In this document: positions 1 to 10,249 of the stretch, piece after piece
How the letters are laid out: the number at the start of each line of letters is the position of its first letter
Position numbering within the stretch: the first letter of the stretch is position 1
DNA from: Phytophthora hibernalis
Lineage: Eukaryota; Oomycota; Peronosporomycetes; Peronosporales; Peronosporaceae
Length of the DNA: 64,000 nucleotides
Assembly (NCBI GenBank): GCA_012656075.1
Contig: JAAKBF010000218.1
Location: 186,001-250,000, forward strand
Direction: 5' to 3'
Program-made: the position numbers and the translations under genes
Notes under the pieces: model-generated
What the model was told of the DNA's origin: nothing
The model's database searches: none
Seen by the model: only the letters and a program-made list of their open reading frames with translations

Positions 1-1731
1 ACGCTTCCCAGCAATCTCTGCTGGCAGCGCGCGCAAGATCTCTTCCAGTAGTTCGTCCTGCTCATCCCGATTAGCGGCGGCTGCTGCTGCCTCATCTTGC
101 TGTCGTTCGTTGATCCATCGCTGCCACATGTCACGATAAACCGGCGGTAGTACTCGATATAGTGGAAGATCAGACGCTAGCTCGAATAGAGCACTAGTAG
201 CTACGGCATCCTTTGCGTCTGAAATGGAATCAAATCCTCGTGCAGCATCGCTGGAATCTCTCACTGTAACATCGTGCTTTCCACGACTTTTATTTCCGAG
301 AACCACCGAATACAGGTTTCTCCGCCTGGTGGGCGGGCCAGCTTCTTGTACTGCGGCTTCTGCAACCCATTCTTGCGGCAGTGCTGCTCCAGGTGATCGC
401 GAGGTGACTTGCCCGTCCAAGCTATCACAGCAGCATCTTGGGCCTGAGCGGCTTGGGCTGCTGCTGCTTGGACTTTCAGCATATTGCGGCCTTTCTTGTT
501 CTTGCCTCCCTTGCCCTTCTTACCCTTCGAAGCTGCGAGATCGGCCGCTGCTTGGGCAGCAATAATAGCAGCCGCGTTGACAGCCGTACTCTTTTTAATC
601 TCTTCGGCGCCCACCACGGTAGCTTCAGCTTCTTCCAACAGCCCAAACAAACCACCATTTTCATCACCCTCGCCACCTTCCGCTTGGACGACCGGACTGA
701 TTATTTCCTCCTCCTTTTTGTCTTGCTGCTTCGAAACTGTGTCAACCTGTTCAACCTGTGCAGGCTCTTCCTCGTCCGCCAATCCTAACGCTAAAGACAG
801 CAACTCGTCATCCGCATCTTCCAGCGCGTGATTCTCCGTCTCTGGCGGGTCCTTCTTTCCGCGGACACATTCTCTTCCTTGACAACAACAGGCTTCTCCG
901 TCTCGACATTCTCCTTCTTCTCCTTCCTCTGTGGCTGCATTGGGTCCTTCCATCCCCGCGCTAGCAACTGCCGCCGAGTATCCTGCATTTGTTCATTCAT
1001 CTCGCGCGTCTTTTGCTTGTCGCCGCTCTTGGGTTTCTTCTTGCTCTTCCGCTCCTTGAGACGGCGCAACGCCGCTGCCAGTTCGTTGTACCTCGTCTCG
1101 AGCTCCTGCAGCTCGCGCGCCTCAGGCGTCACTTCCGCCTCTCGTCGTGCCTGCTCCTCCTCTCTCGCCGCCATCGTCAGCACATACTGCTGCGTCCACG
1201 ACAGCGCTTCCGTCTGCTTGGCGTCTCCTCTCTCCTGTTCCTGTTCCACACTCTCCACCTCCTGCACCATTGGAGTTTCCTCTATCGTCTTCTTCTCCTT
1301 TTTCTTCTTCTTATTTTCCTTCTTCTCTTCCTTCACGGGGGCGTTCAGCTCGGCCAGCAGCTCGCCGCCGTCCTCGTCCGCGTCTTTCACGCCCAAAAGC
1401 TGCGTGGGCAGCGCCCTAAGCGTCTGCGGCAGCTCATCGCTCGCATACTGCAGCGCCAAGAAGCTCAGCGCGTCCTCCAGCGAGTTGGTGAAGCCCAGCG
1501 CCTCTTGGCTCAGTGCCAAAGACGCCCCGTAGTCCTCGCGCAGACTGCGCAGCGCCCGCTGGAGCTTCTTCTTGAGCGCTGCTGCAGCTGCACGTCCGCG
1601 GGCTCCGACGTCGACGCCAGGACGCCAGGGCGGAAGGATGAGCGCTGCGCATGGCGACGGGACGACAGGACGCCGTCGTGGACGAGCTGCTCCTGGTCGC
1701 GCCGGAACTCGAAGCCGCGCTCCGATGCCAT
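1..1731 (-). CDS. DHX29-like DEAH-box RNA helicase, N-terminal part (partial, frame-disrupted)
   Basis: Only the N-terminal, pre-helicase part lies here; the ATPase core would continue beyond base 1. Seen, in order: a possible start at 1731; a UBA-like stretch (LALQYASDELP) matching the N-terminal module of DHX29; a long acidic/basic coiled region; a double-stranded-RNA-binding-like segment (WTGKSPRDHLEQHCRKNG); and the segment VLPPVYRDMWQRW, which resembles the part of DHX29 just before the helicase domain. DHX29 proteins help 40S ribosomes scan structured 5' leaders. The reading frame changes three times (about 1570-1600, 855-870 and 310-330) with no plausible intron, so either the assembly has single-base errors or the gene is decaying. 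Frame-consistent codons on both sides favour errors. The first frame segment (1731 to about 1590) is the least certain. Confidence 0.7.
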
Positions 1732-2312
1732 TGTAAGTTATTGTGCTGGTAAATTACCAGTGGTCATATACGGTAGTACCTTCTTGCCTATTAATACTAT
1801 ATTACTGAATACGATATTGACATGAATATCTAACTTCAATTTACTATTTTGGTTAACAATTTATTAGCGACAACACGTATTATACTAATATACTACTTAA
1901 AACGTAGTACTTCAAAGTATGGGTATTCCAAGTCCTAGCCGATACTAAAATGATAAAGTATTATTAATGAGACGTGGAAAAACTGGCATGAAGGAGGCTT
2001 AAATCCGTACTTAAATATTGTGATTCTCTTAGTCAATCCACCAACGAATGAGTAGTTTCCGCGATCGAATTCCAATAACTCCTATCTTCGACAAGACTAC
2101 GAATTCCAGCACCAACTTGCGAAATTAAGCAGGTCATCGATCGTCGAAGGTTGTGATCTAGGCATTGAGTTTTTCTGTCCGAACTGATGCCATAATTGCT
2201 GCAAAAAGAAAAGTTGGGTCCTTCGGATACGCGCCTTACCTTTCTTTACGAAGTAAAATCAATACGTTTGACGTGATTTCATGAAGCTAAATGAGTTTGC
2301 ACTGCATGATAT
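1732..2312. other. Intergenic stretch, no gene seen
   Basis: AT-rich spacer between the 5' end of the helicase gene and the 3' end of the first membrane-protein gene, both on the minus strand. It must hold the helicase promoter. No conserved ORF, RNA gene or repeat could be recognised. Confidence 0.5.
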
Positions 2313-4065
2313 TCACTTGCTTTTCAGCCAGCTGAAAGACCAACTAAAATCTGCACCTACAAATCACATAATTACACTGATGTTAGTCCGAACGCAAAGA
2401 AATCGTCAGCACTCGTACCGTTGTGCTCGAGCGAATTTTGAACAGTATAGAATATCCATAGGAACAAATTAGATTGTACCATTCGCCAACTACGGTCGAG
2501 CGCGTACGAGAGCAGCCGTAGCATCGAAACGCCCATCTTGCGTTGAATTAGAAAGCCAAACACCAAGAGTGAGAGTAGCTCCACCGATCCGAACATGACA
2601 ACAGTTCCAAGCTTTTTCCAAGCCCAGCTTCATCGAGAGTCTCTAACTGCGGATAGTAGGCGCGATTCGGGAGGTAATACATGCCAGCTGTGTACATACC
2701 TGCACAACCATATTGAAAATGTAAAAACAATGATGAATCAAACCACAACCAACACACGTACAGAAGATGAACGGGACGATGACTTCTGTGTACTCGACGA
2801 GAATGACGAATTCAGTTGTGAAAAGCACTTGAGCTGTCCTCTGTACGAACAGGCGACGTTCTTTCGGCGAGAAAACATTTTGCAGGAGGCTAGGCTGTTG
2901 TGCTTCATCTTGATGCAAAGGTGTGAATGTTTCTACCGCTGCAACAATTAGTGGCGCGCCTGTAGAGGCTACTGGCAGCACTCGTCCACTAGGCCTCGGT
3001 GTAATGTCTGTAGAAGCTCCCATGGAGTTCATACTGTCAACACTCAGACTCGACCGCGCAGAGCTATAGTGGCGCAATGTAAGGTGGGCTTTCGCTTGAG
3101 AGTCTTCCTTGATAAGTTGTTGAGTGATTTCAATGAAGCTCGCAGATTTCATGGGATGGTCGGCGGGGATCTTCTTTTGGAGCAGGGTTATGTATTTCAT
3201 CAGATTGTTGATGTCCGAAATCGAAACCCAGGCTTGAAAAGCATCCAGTCCAATCACTGACACCATTGTACTAATGGAGTTGGAGTTCTGCATTGAGCTG
3301 GAGATGTAGAGAGCATTGAAGACATCAACATTGAAGATAATGGTCTGTGGCATTAAATCGTACTTGTTCCCAGGAAATGGCCGATCCAGTTCTTTGCGAT
3401 TATCTTGATCATAGGAAGCAATACGAGGTAGAATTTCTGGTTTGATGTTCGTACACTGTTGGAACCGTACAGATAAGCAGGGTAGACGAACGTAAGCAGC
3501 ACCTGGCAGATGAGAACAATGAGGCTGCCTTGAAGCTCCTTGAGCAGTTTTGGGTCTTTTCGTAAAAATCGGCCGAAGCAGCAAATAAAGGACACAAGAA
3601 CCACGATGAACCACACAGGAATGCCAACCACGAGTGCAAACGGCAGGGAAACCCGATAATACTCGACATAGCGATCATGAACGCGATCGCTCCTCCACCT
3701 GCAATGATAGGCATGACAATAACGTGCATGGAGTTGATGTGGAGATTCGGAACACTTATCCGGAACTGCTCCAAGATGGCCCGTGTCATAAGAGCGATTG
3801 CAAGCCCATCTCTTATCCAAAACAAGTAGTTTGCCCGAGATCCATCCTCAGGAGGAGCCATCGGGGCATAGTCGATTGCGGTAACAACAGACAAGCATGG
3901 GAATGGCGACACCACAGAAACAAGAAGAGCCCAAGCCAGTGTGGTGCTGTGCCTGTAATCGTTAAAACTACTAATTCGTTCAGCAGAGTAATGTCCGCGT
4001 AACTCCACCTGAAAACTAGCGCAAAACTTGTAGACTCGACGCCAGAATCGATGCAGACCTGGCAT
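2313..4065 (-). CDS. Multi-pass membrane protein family, copy 1 (function unknown)
   Basis: Many hydrophobic segments predict a polytopic membrane protein. I do not recognise a named family; identity rests on the two paralogues nearby. Shared landmarks are FxVELRGHYS near the N-terminus, PPEDGSRANYLFW, KNWI...FNVDVFNALY, TTEFVILVEYTEV, MYTAGMYYLPNRAYYPQL and the last exon ending HNGADFSWSFSWLKSK. Two introns are conserved in position and phase: one after ...VIVPFIF (about 2747-2692) and one after EHNG (about 2433-2366). The start MPGLHRFW aligns with the starts of copies 2 and 3; an in-frame ATG lies 8 codons upstream at 4089. Against copy 2 this gene lacks single bases near 3640 (GFP/LPFA), near 3367 (FLG/NKYD) and in the T5 run at 2613-2617, so it is read in four frame segments. 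Confidence 0.75.
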
Positions 4066-4217
4066 TCTGAAGAAATGTTGACTCAGCATTAGTGAGTTAC
4101 CCGATTGAGGGGGCTAGCCAACTAAATATACATGTACCAGGATGAGAGCACAAAAACTACTTGGCACATGCCTTTTTCTCGAGGTAATTGATGTCAAACT
4201 ATATTGATTCCCATTCA

Positions 4218-6394
4218 TTAATTATACCTAGCGAGAAAAACCGCAGCATTTGTGCCGTTGAACTTTTGGATCCTTCGATTGTGTCGAAGCATCTCCACAT
4301 ATGCGCGTACGAGTGTGGGTGAGGTTACGTTGTCGCGTAAATCGACTTTTACCAGAGTGGTGTGCTTCTGAATGGCTCGAGCAAGATGGCATAAGCCCTT
4401 TTCCTGCAGTTTTGGCTTCGTTTGCGAGCCTTCAACAACCGAATGCAGTGAAAATGATACCAAGGTAGCATTGTCTGCTAGGGCAGCGGCGAGAGCAATT
4501 GCACCTTCATCCCCGATATCGTTGAAGCTCACGACTAGATCTTCAAGGCGAGGGTATGCGCGTATTAGATTTGCGACAGCCTGAGCACCTTCGTCACCAA
4601 GGATGTTGCGAGAGAGGTCGAGGCATCGACACTTCGAGCTTGGTGTAGATGCAAGTTCCTCGACGATAGCGGCTGCACCGTACTGGCGTAAGGCCTTCCC
4701 ACTTAACTCAAGATGTTCTAGAGGAGCAAGCTCTTTGACAAAGCGCTTTCGAAGGTCATGTGCTTGTGAGATTGCTGCCAGCATGACCTTACACTCCGAA
4801 GTGAGTGGGTTTCCAACGCTGAGGCGAATCCGGCGCTGCTGGTTTGCCTTGAAAGCTTTCAGATATAGTTGCTTGGCACCGGTGTCAGTGATTTGGTTGT
4901 GGTCGAGAAGCAATTCTTGGAGCCTAACGTTTGACTCGAGTCCTTCCGCAAGCCCAATAATTGCCATATCTGGGCAAATAAACGTGAGTATTTACATGTA
5001 CTTCAAGTAGTTTCCTAGTAGGATGTTATTTGCTTTACCTGTAATCAAGTTATTGGACAGATTGAGCACTCGAAGTGGAGGCTGCAACGCCAGGAACATA
5101 CCAACATCGTAAGCACCTTTCTCTCCGATCTCATTTCCATTTAATTCAAGCACTTCCAGCAGTTGCCAATTGGGCGATGATCGAAGTGTCGCCATGACAA
5201 CATGAGCATATTGGTCATTTAAGCAACACTCCAGCAAAATATCTCGCTTCACCTTGCTTTCGCTTAAATCGAGCGTTGCAGCAGCAAATGGCCCAGCATT
5301 TAACTGCGTCTCGATTATTTTTCGTGTAGTTTCCTCCGGATCTGACTTTGAAGGTGTTCAGCTGCAAAATTGTTGCGGCCGAGATGGAGATATCGCACTG
5401 GAAATGGTGCTACCATTCCATTAATCGCGTGGTAGAATGACATGATTCCTGCTTGTCCGATCTGCATCATGGTCAGCAAGGGAGGAGTTATTTTACCTTA
5501 CATGAATGAAAAGACCGCACGACAAGACATCGTACCTGGTTCTGCTCAAGATCGAGAGTTTGCAGGACTGGAGCTTGATCCAATACAAAAGCCAGGCTAG
5601 CAGCACCGCAGTCTCCTATCAGGTTACCGGAAAGCGAAAGAACTTCCAGCGTCATCAGTGAACATGCGTGTCCTAAGGCGATTGCTCCTTTGTCGGTCAA
5701 GGCGTTTGAACGAAGGTACAGCTTCTCAATGTACTTGGAAAATTCTGCTTCCAGCAACTGCGAGAAACACGCGTCTGTAAGACCAGTGCACGACATGTCC
5801 AGGATTTGAAGATGTTCACGGTTCTTGGCATCAAGTGCTCTTATCAGTGGTTGGATCCAATCGGACGATGAATTCTGTTCACCAAACAGATTGAGGGACA
5901 CGTCGAGCTGTGTCAGACTGGGACATCGCGTGATAAAAGCCGCGATTGTTTCGAGCCCGCGAGCTGAAAAACTATGAACGATATACCACACATGAACTGA
6001 TAAGCGATTGTGCAAATCATTAGCTCGAATAAATCTTGAGTGGCAACGTACTGATTGTTGGCGAGGTTCAGCGATACCAGTCCTGGCCACACTGCTTCGT
6101 GCAACTCCGTTGCCCAATTCAGCCAAAATCGATCATCCAGCTCGTTGAAAGAGAGATCAAGCCCAGTCAAAGATGCCAACATAGCTGGAAATGCTATAAA
6201 GGGGAAGAACTCGGCACCAAACTCGCTAACGAGCTGCTGCTCCACCAATAGGATTTTTTCGGACCCTGCAGTGCAAGGACTTTGGACGACCTCCGGGAGC
6301 CTTGAGTCTGCATCAAAACGCTAGCTGCATCTTGCACCTGGGTAATAGACGTAAGCTGCGTTACCGTCGACGTCACCCCAACTCTAGATGCCAT
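4218..6394 (-). CDS. Leucine-rich-repeat protein, ribonuclease-inhibitor type
   Basis: A chain of LRRs of the RNI/NLR type: LTGLDLSFNELDD, LVSLNLANNHFSARGL, LTQLDVSLNLFGE, LQILDMSCTGLTD, IEKLYLRSNALTDKGA, LEVLSLSGNLIGDCGA, LQTLDLEQNQIGQAG, LEVLELNGNEIGEKGA, LRVLNLSNNLIT and LQELLLDHNQITDTGA. No NB-ARC, kinase or membrane segment is seen, so it is probably a soluble interaction scaffold. Introns: 6051-5972 (joining NN to HFSARGL), about 5534-5466, and about 5029-4969; all restore repeat spacing. Frame breaks occur in the T6 run 6254-6259 and near 5370. The start is only 30 bp from the stop of the membrane-protein gene upstream on the same strand. The partner or ligand is unknown. Confidence 0.75.
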
Positions 6395-6424
6395 GCTGCG
6401 CCGAAAACGGTAAAAAGTGAAGAG

Positions 6425-8209
6425 TCACGTAGACCCTGTGTTGGATAGTGTAAGCCAACTGAACGAAAAGCTGAAATCGGCACCTACACAAGAATTGCAC
6501 AATTAGAGTTAGCTTACTGCAAAGAATAACAAATGCCAACCTACCGTTGTGTTCCAATGCGTTCTGAATCGTGTAGCAGATCCACAAGAACAAGTTTGAC
6601 TGCACCATTCTCCAGCTCCGGCCCAGCACGAATGAAAGCAGATGCAGCATCGAGATTCCAAGCATTCGTTGGATCAGGAATCCGATCACTAAGAGTGATA
6701 CCAACTCAATAAACCCAAACGCAATCACCGTTCCGAGGTTACTGGCCAGGCCATCATGATCAAACGACTGAAGTTGTGGGTAATAGTCGCGGTTGGGCAG
6801 GTAAAACATTCCGGCTGTGTACATGCCTGTCAGAGAATAAAATGATGGTGAGTTCGTATGTTTCAGTGTTTCAGAGTAGCAAAGCAGCAAAGACGCAAAG
6901 ACGCACTGTAGATGAACGGGACGATGACTTCCGTGTACTCAACCAGAATGACGAACTCGGTCGTGAAAAGCACTCGTGCGCTTTGTTGTACAAATCGGTG
7001 ACGCTCGTTAGCCGAGAAAATAGCGCTCAGAGATTTTTGCAGAGGGGCAAGCCGTAGTGATGCTCGTTTTGAGTCTGGAGCTGTAGGGAGTGAGAGATTT
7101 GCTTCGTCCACAGGAAGAATCTGCCGACTGGTAGACAAGGGCTCAGGTTGTGCCACAGTAGGCGTAATGGGACCACTCGAGCGCCCTACGATTAGAGCTG
7201 TAGAGCTGTAATGACGCAATGCTAATCGCTCAGCTAAGTGAGGGTCATCTTCGATTATTTGGAGAGCAATTTCGACGAAGCTTGCCTTTTTCAGTGGATG
7301 TCCCATAGGAATCTTACGTCGAAGTCTGAGGATATCTCGCAGAAGATGAGCAATGTCGGATAAAGATATCCAACCGAGAAGAGCATCAAGAGCGACCATT
7401 TGCAGCACCGTAGTAATTGATTGAGAGTTCTGCATCGAGCTGGCAACGTACAACGCGTTGAAGACATCGACATTGAAGATCATGATCTGAGGTATTAGAT
7501 CGTGCTTGTTGCCAAGACAGTAGCTGATCCAGTTCTTAGCGATAATTTTGATGAGAGGAAGCAGCATGACGTAGAATTTTTGGTTGGACGGCTGAACACT
7601 TATGAAGCCCAAGAGATAAGCTGGGTACACGAACGTCAGTAGCACCTGGCAAATGAGCACTACGATCGATCTAAGCAAGTTTTTGAACAGCACGGGGTCT
7701 CGCTTCAGGACTCGACCGAAGAATAGTGCGAAGCACACGACAAGTACCGCAAACCACACCGAGATTCCCACGACAAGTGCAAACGGGAGTGGAAATCCGA
7801 TAACGCTTGACATGGCGAGCATAAATACTATAGCCCCTCCACTCGCGATAACCGGCATTGCAACAACCTGCACAGAGTTGATATGCAGTCCCGGCACACT
7901 TATCCGGAATTGCTCCAAGATAACACGCGTCATTAGAGCAATCGTTAAGAAATCTCGACACCAGAACAGGAAATTTGCACTGGACCCGTCTTCGGGTGGG
8001 GCCAGCGGGACACAGTCAATCAGCGTCAGAATAATAAGGCAAGGGAATGGTGACACCACACAAATCCAAATCGCACGCCACAGTGGTGTTGATCGACTGT
8101 ATCTGCGCAAATCGTGCATTCGTTCGGTTGAGTAGTGCCCTCGCAGCTCAGCTTGGAACGTCGATGAAAACTTGCGCATACGTCGCCATATAATGCGGGT
8201 TTCTTTCAT
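6425..8209 (-). CDS. Multi-pass membrane protein family, copy 2 (function unknown)
   Basis: The best-preserved of the three paralogues: nearly the whole protein reads in one frame from the start to the first intron. Hydrophobic segments are spread along it, with conserved PPEDGSSANFLFW, QAELRGHYSTERM, GNKHDLIPQIMIFNVDVFN, LFTTEFVILVEYTEV and MYTAGMFYLPNRDYYPQL. The first intron follows FIY (about 6911-6830) and the second follows EHNG (about 6544-6489); the last exon ends in ADFSFSFSWL and a short tail. The start MKETRIIWRR is chosen because it aligns with the starts of the other copies; an in-frame ATG at 8281 would add 24 residues. About 220 bp separate it from copy 3, which is transcribed the other way, so the two may share a promoter region. 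Role and substrate are unknown. Confidence 0.8.
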
Positions 8210-8429
8210 GATATCTGTGCGAAATCGCTGAGGTGAGGGGCTCGAGCAAATTAGTCTGTTGGAGCGCGAAAGTAACAGCATTTGTGACTCAGACACCACC
8301 AATTTAGATACTACAGTAGCATTTTCCTGAAACTCTTACAATCCTACCTACCCCGAAAAATAGCACGGCATTCGTGGTTGGTCACATGAAACCCTCGGTA
8401 CTCAATTACGGTTCTGACGAAGAAACACA

Positions 8430-10185
8430 ATGCACGGTTTGCGACGAATATGGCGGGGCATCTTTGACGTTTGGATGTACCTTCAAGTGGAACTGCATGG
8501 AAGCTACTCCATTTCCCGAATGAGGCTATTGAAGGATTACAGCAACTCGACTTCGGTATTTCGTGCCAGTATGTTCGTAGTGATGGCGCCATTCCCGTGC
8601 CTCATCATTCTCACGTTGATCGATTGCGTCCCTTTAGCCCCAACTGAGGACGGCTCTCGAGCAAACTACTTGTTCTGGGGTAGGAACTATTTGACGATTT
8701 CGCTCATGACGCGTGCAGTTCTCCAGCAGCTTCATCTGACTGTACCATCCTTGGTCTTAACAACAATTCGGATCGTCAGCATATCCGCTATTCCCAGTGC
8801 GGGCGCCGTCGCTTTCATGTTAACAATGACGAGTCTGATCGGATTTCCACTACCGTTTACGCTAGTGGTTGGGATTCCGGTCTGGTTCGTCGGTCTAGTC
8901 ATTTGCTTTGGGATTTTCTTCGGAGCAAAATTGAAGCAAGAGGCTGCGTTGCGGAAAGAATTATTTAGCTATGTTGTAGTGATCGCCTGCCAAGTGGTAC
9001 TGACGTTCATCTATCCAGCGTATCTCTATGGATTTCGCCGTGTTGGTTCTACAGCTCAGACATTTTACGTTCTTCTGCTTCCCGTGATTAAGATAGCGAC
9101 GAAGAACTGGATCAGCTTTTCTTGGGCCCAAAGGATGATCTAAAGCCACAGGTTATCATTCTTAACATTGAGGTATTCAACTCGCTCTATGTTGCCAGCT
9201 CTATGCAGAATGCCACTTCGATCAGTACGACCATGGCTCTCACATTCGTGGATTTTGTGCTTGCGTGGATCTCCATCAAAGACGTGAATCATTTCCTCAC
9301 GGATATCTCTACGCTTCTAGAGAAGATCCCTACAAATCACGCCCTAAAAAAGCAAACTTCATGGAGATCGCTCTACAGATGCTTGAAGAAGATGCCGAAC
9401 TCAGAGCAGACGTATCGCTTCGCTTTTTCTCAGTTCAGCTACCTTGTCCAAATGTAATCGGCAACAGGACATCGAGAGTTCAAGATATTCCCCAACAACT
9501 GAAGAGGATAAGTCAACTCGTCAGCTATTTCAATTGCCATCGATTTTAGCAAAGTCGACTTCCTTTGCAGCCGTAGTACCAGCCAAACCGCAGACGTCAA
9601 AACCCCTCCGACGATTTTTTACCGCCAAACAACGCAGAGAGTACGTGCACAAGACAGCTCAAGTGCTTTTCACTACAGAGTTTATCATCCTCATCGAGTT
9701 CACAGAGGTTATCATCCCATTCATCTACTGTAAGTTGCTCCGGACCACTGTAGACATTTTGAAGCTAACGCTGTGCTGTATCTAGGCATGTATACGATTG
9801 CCATGTTTCAGCTTCCCAATCGGGTGTATTATCCGCAAATTCGCGCGCTTGACCAACGCAAACTCGCGAAAATGATGGGCAACATCGCCATTTACGGTCT
9901 CATGGAGCTCTTATCCTTTTTTGCTATGAGTATTCTTCTAAAGAAGAAACTTCGGATATCAACACTACATCAGTTGGCTTTCGTGTTGGACCGTGAGTGG
10001 CAAATGGTTCAATCGAACCTTTTCTCTGGATTTGCTACACCATCCAGAATTCACTTGATCACAATGGTACGTGGCGATTTTGTGTTTTGTTCGCTACGTG
10101 TATCTGATCATTTGTCATTTCTTTCTGTGCTAAAGGTGCAGATTTCAGTTGGCAATTCAGTTGGCTGGAGGGTAAAGGCAAATAG
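8430..10185 (+). CDS. Multi-pass membrane protein family, copy 3 (function unknown)
   Basis: Plus-strand paralogue of the two minus-strand copies. Shared features: start MHGLRRIWRG, QVELHGSYS, PTEDGSRANYLFW, LPFTLVVGIPVWFV, KNWISF..., LNIEVFNSLYVASSMQN, TTEFIILIEFTEV, MYTIAMFQLPNRVYYPQI and a last exon reading ADFSWQFSWLEGKGK. Both family introns are present: 9731-9785 after FIY, and about 10067-10136 after DHNG. Frame breaks relative to copy 2 lie at about 9117-9123, in the A6 run 9346-9351, near 9460 and in the T4 run 10020-10023; each is mended by one extra base. It converges on the coiled-coil gene, with about 65 bp between stops. Confidence 0.75.
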
Positions 10186-10249
10186 CAAATTCACGCTTGA
10201 TTGTTTGAGGATATTTAATGTTTATAATTTCAGGAGTTCAGTTTATTTG

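Noticed and set aside
828..1825. Long plus-strand ORFs of 234 and 278 codons
   Set aside because: They lie opposite the helicase coding region, are Ser/Leu/Arg low-complexity and show no domain; they are antisense shadows of GC-rich codons.
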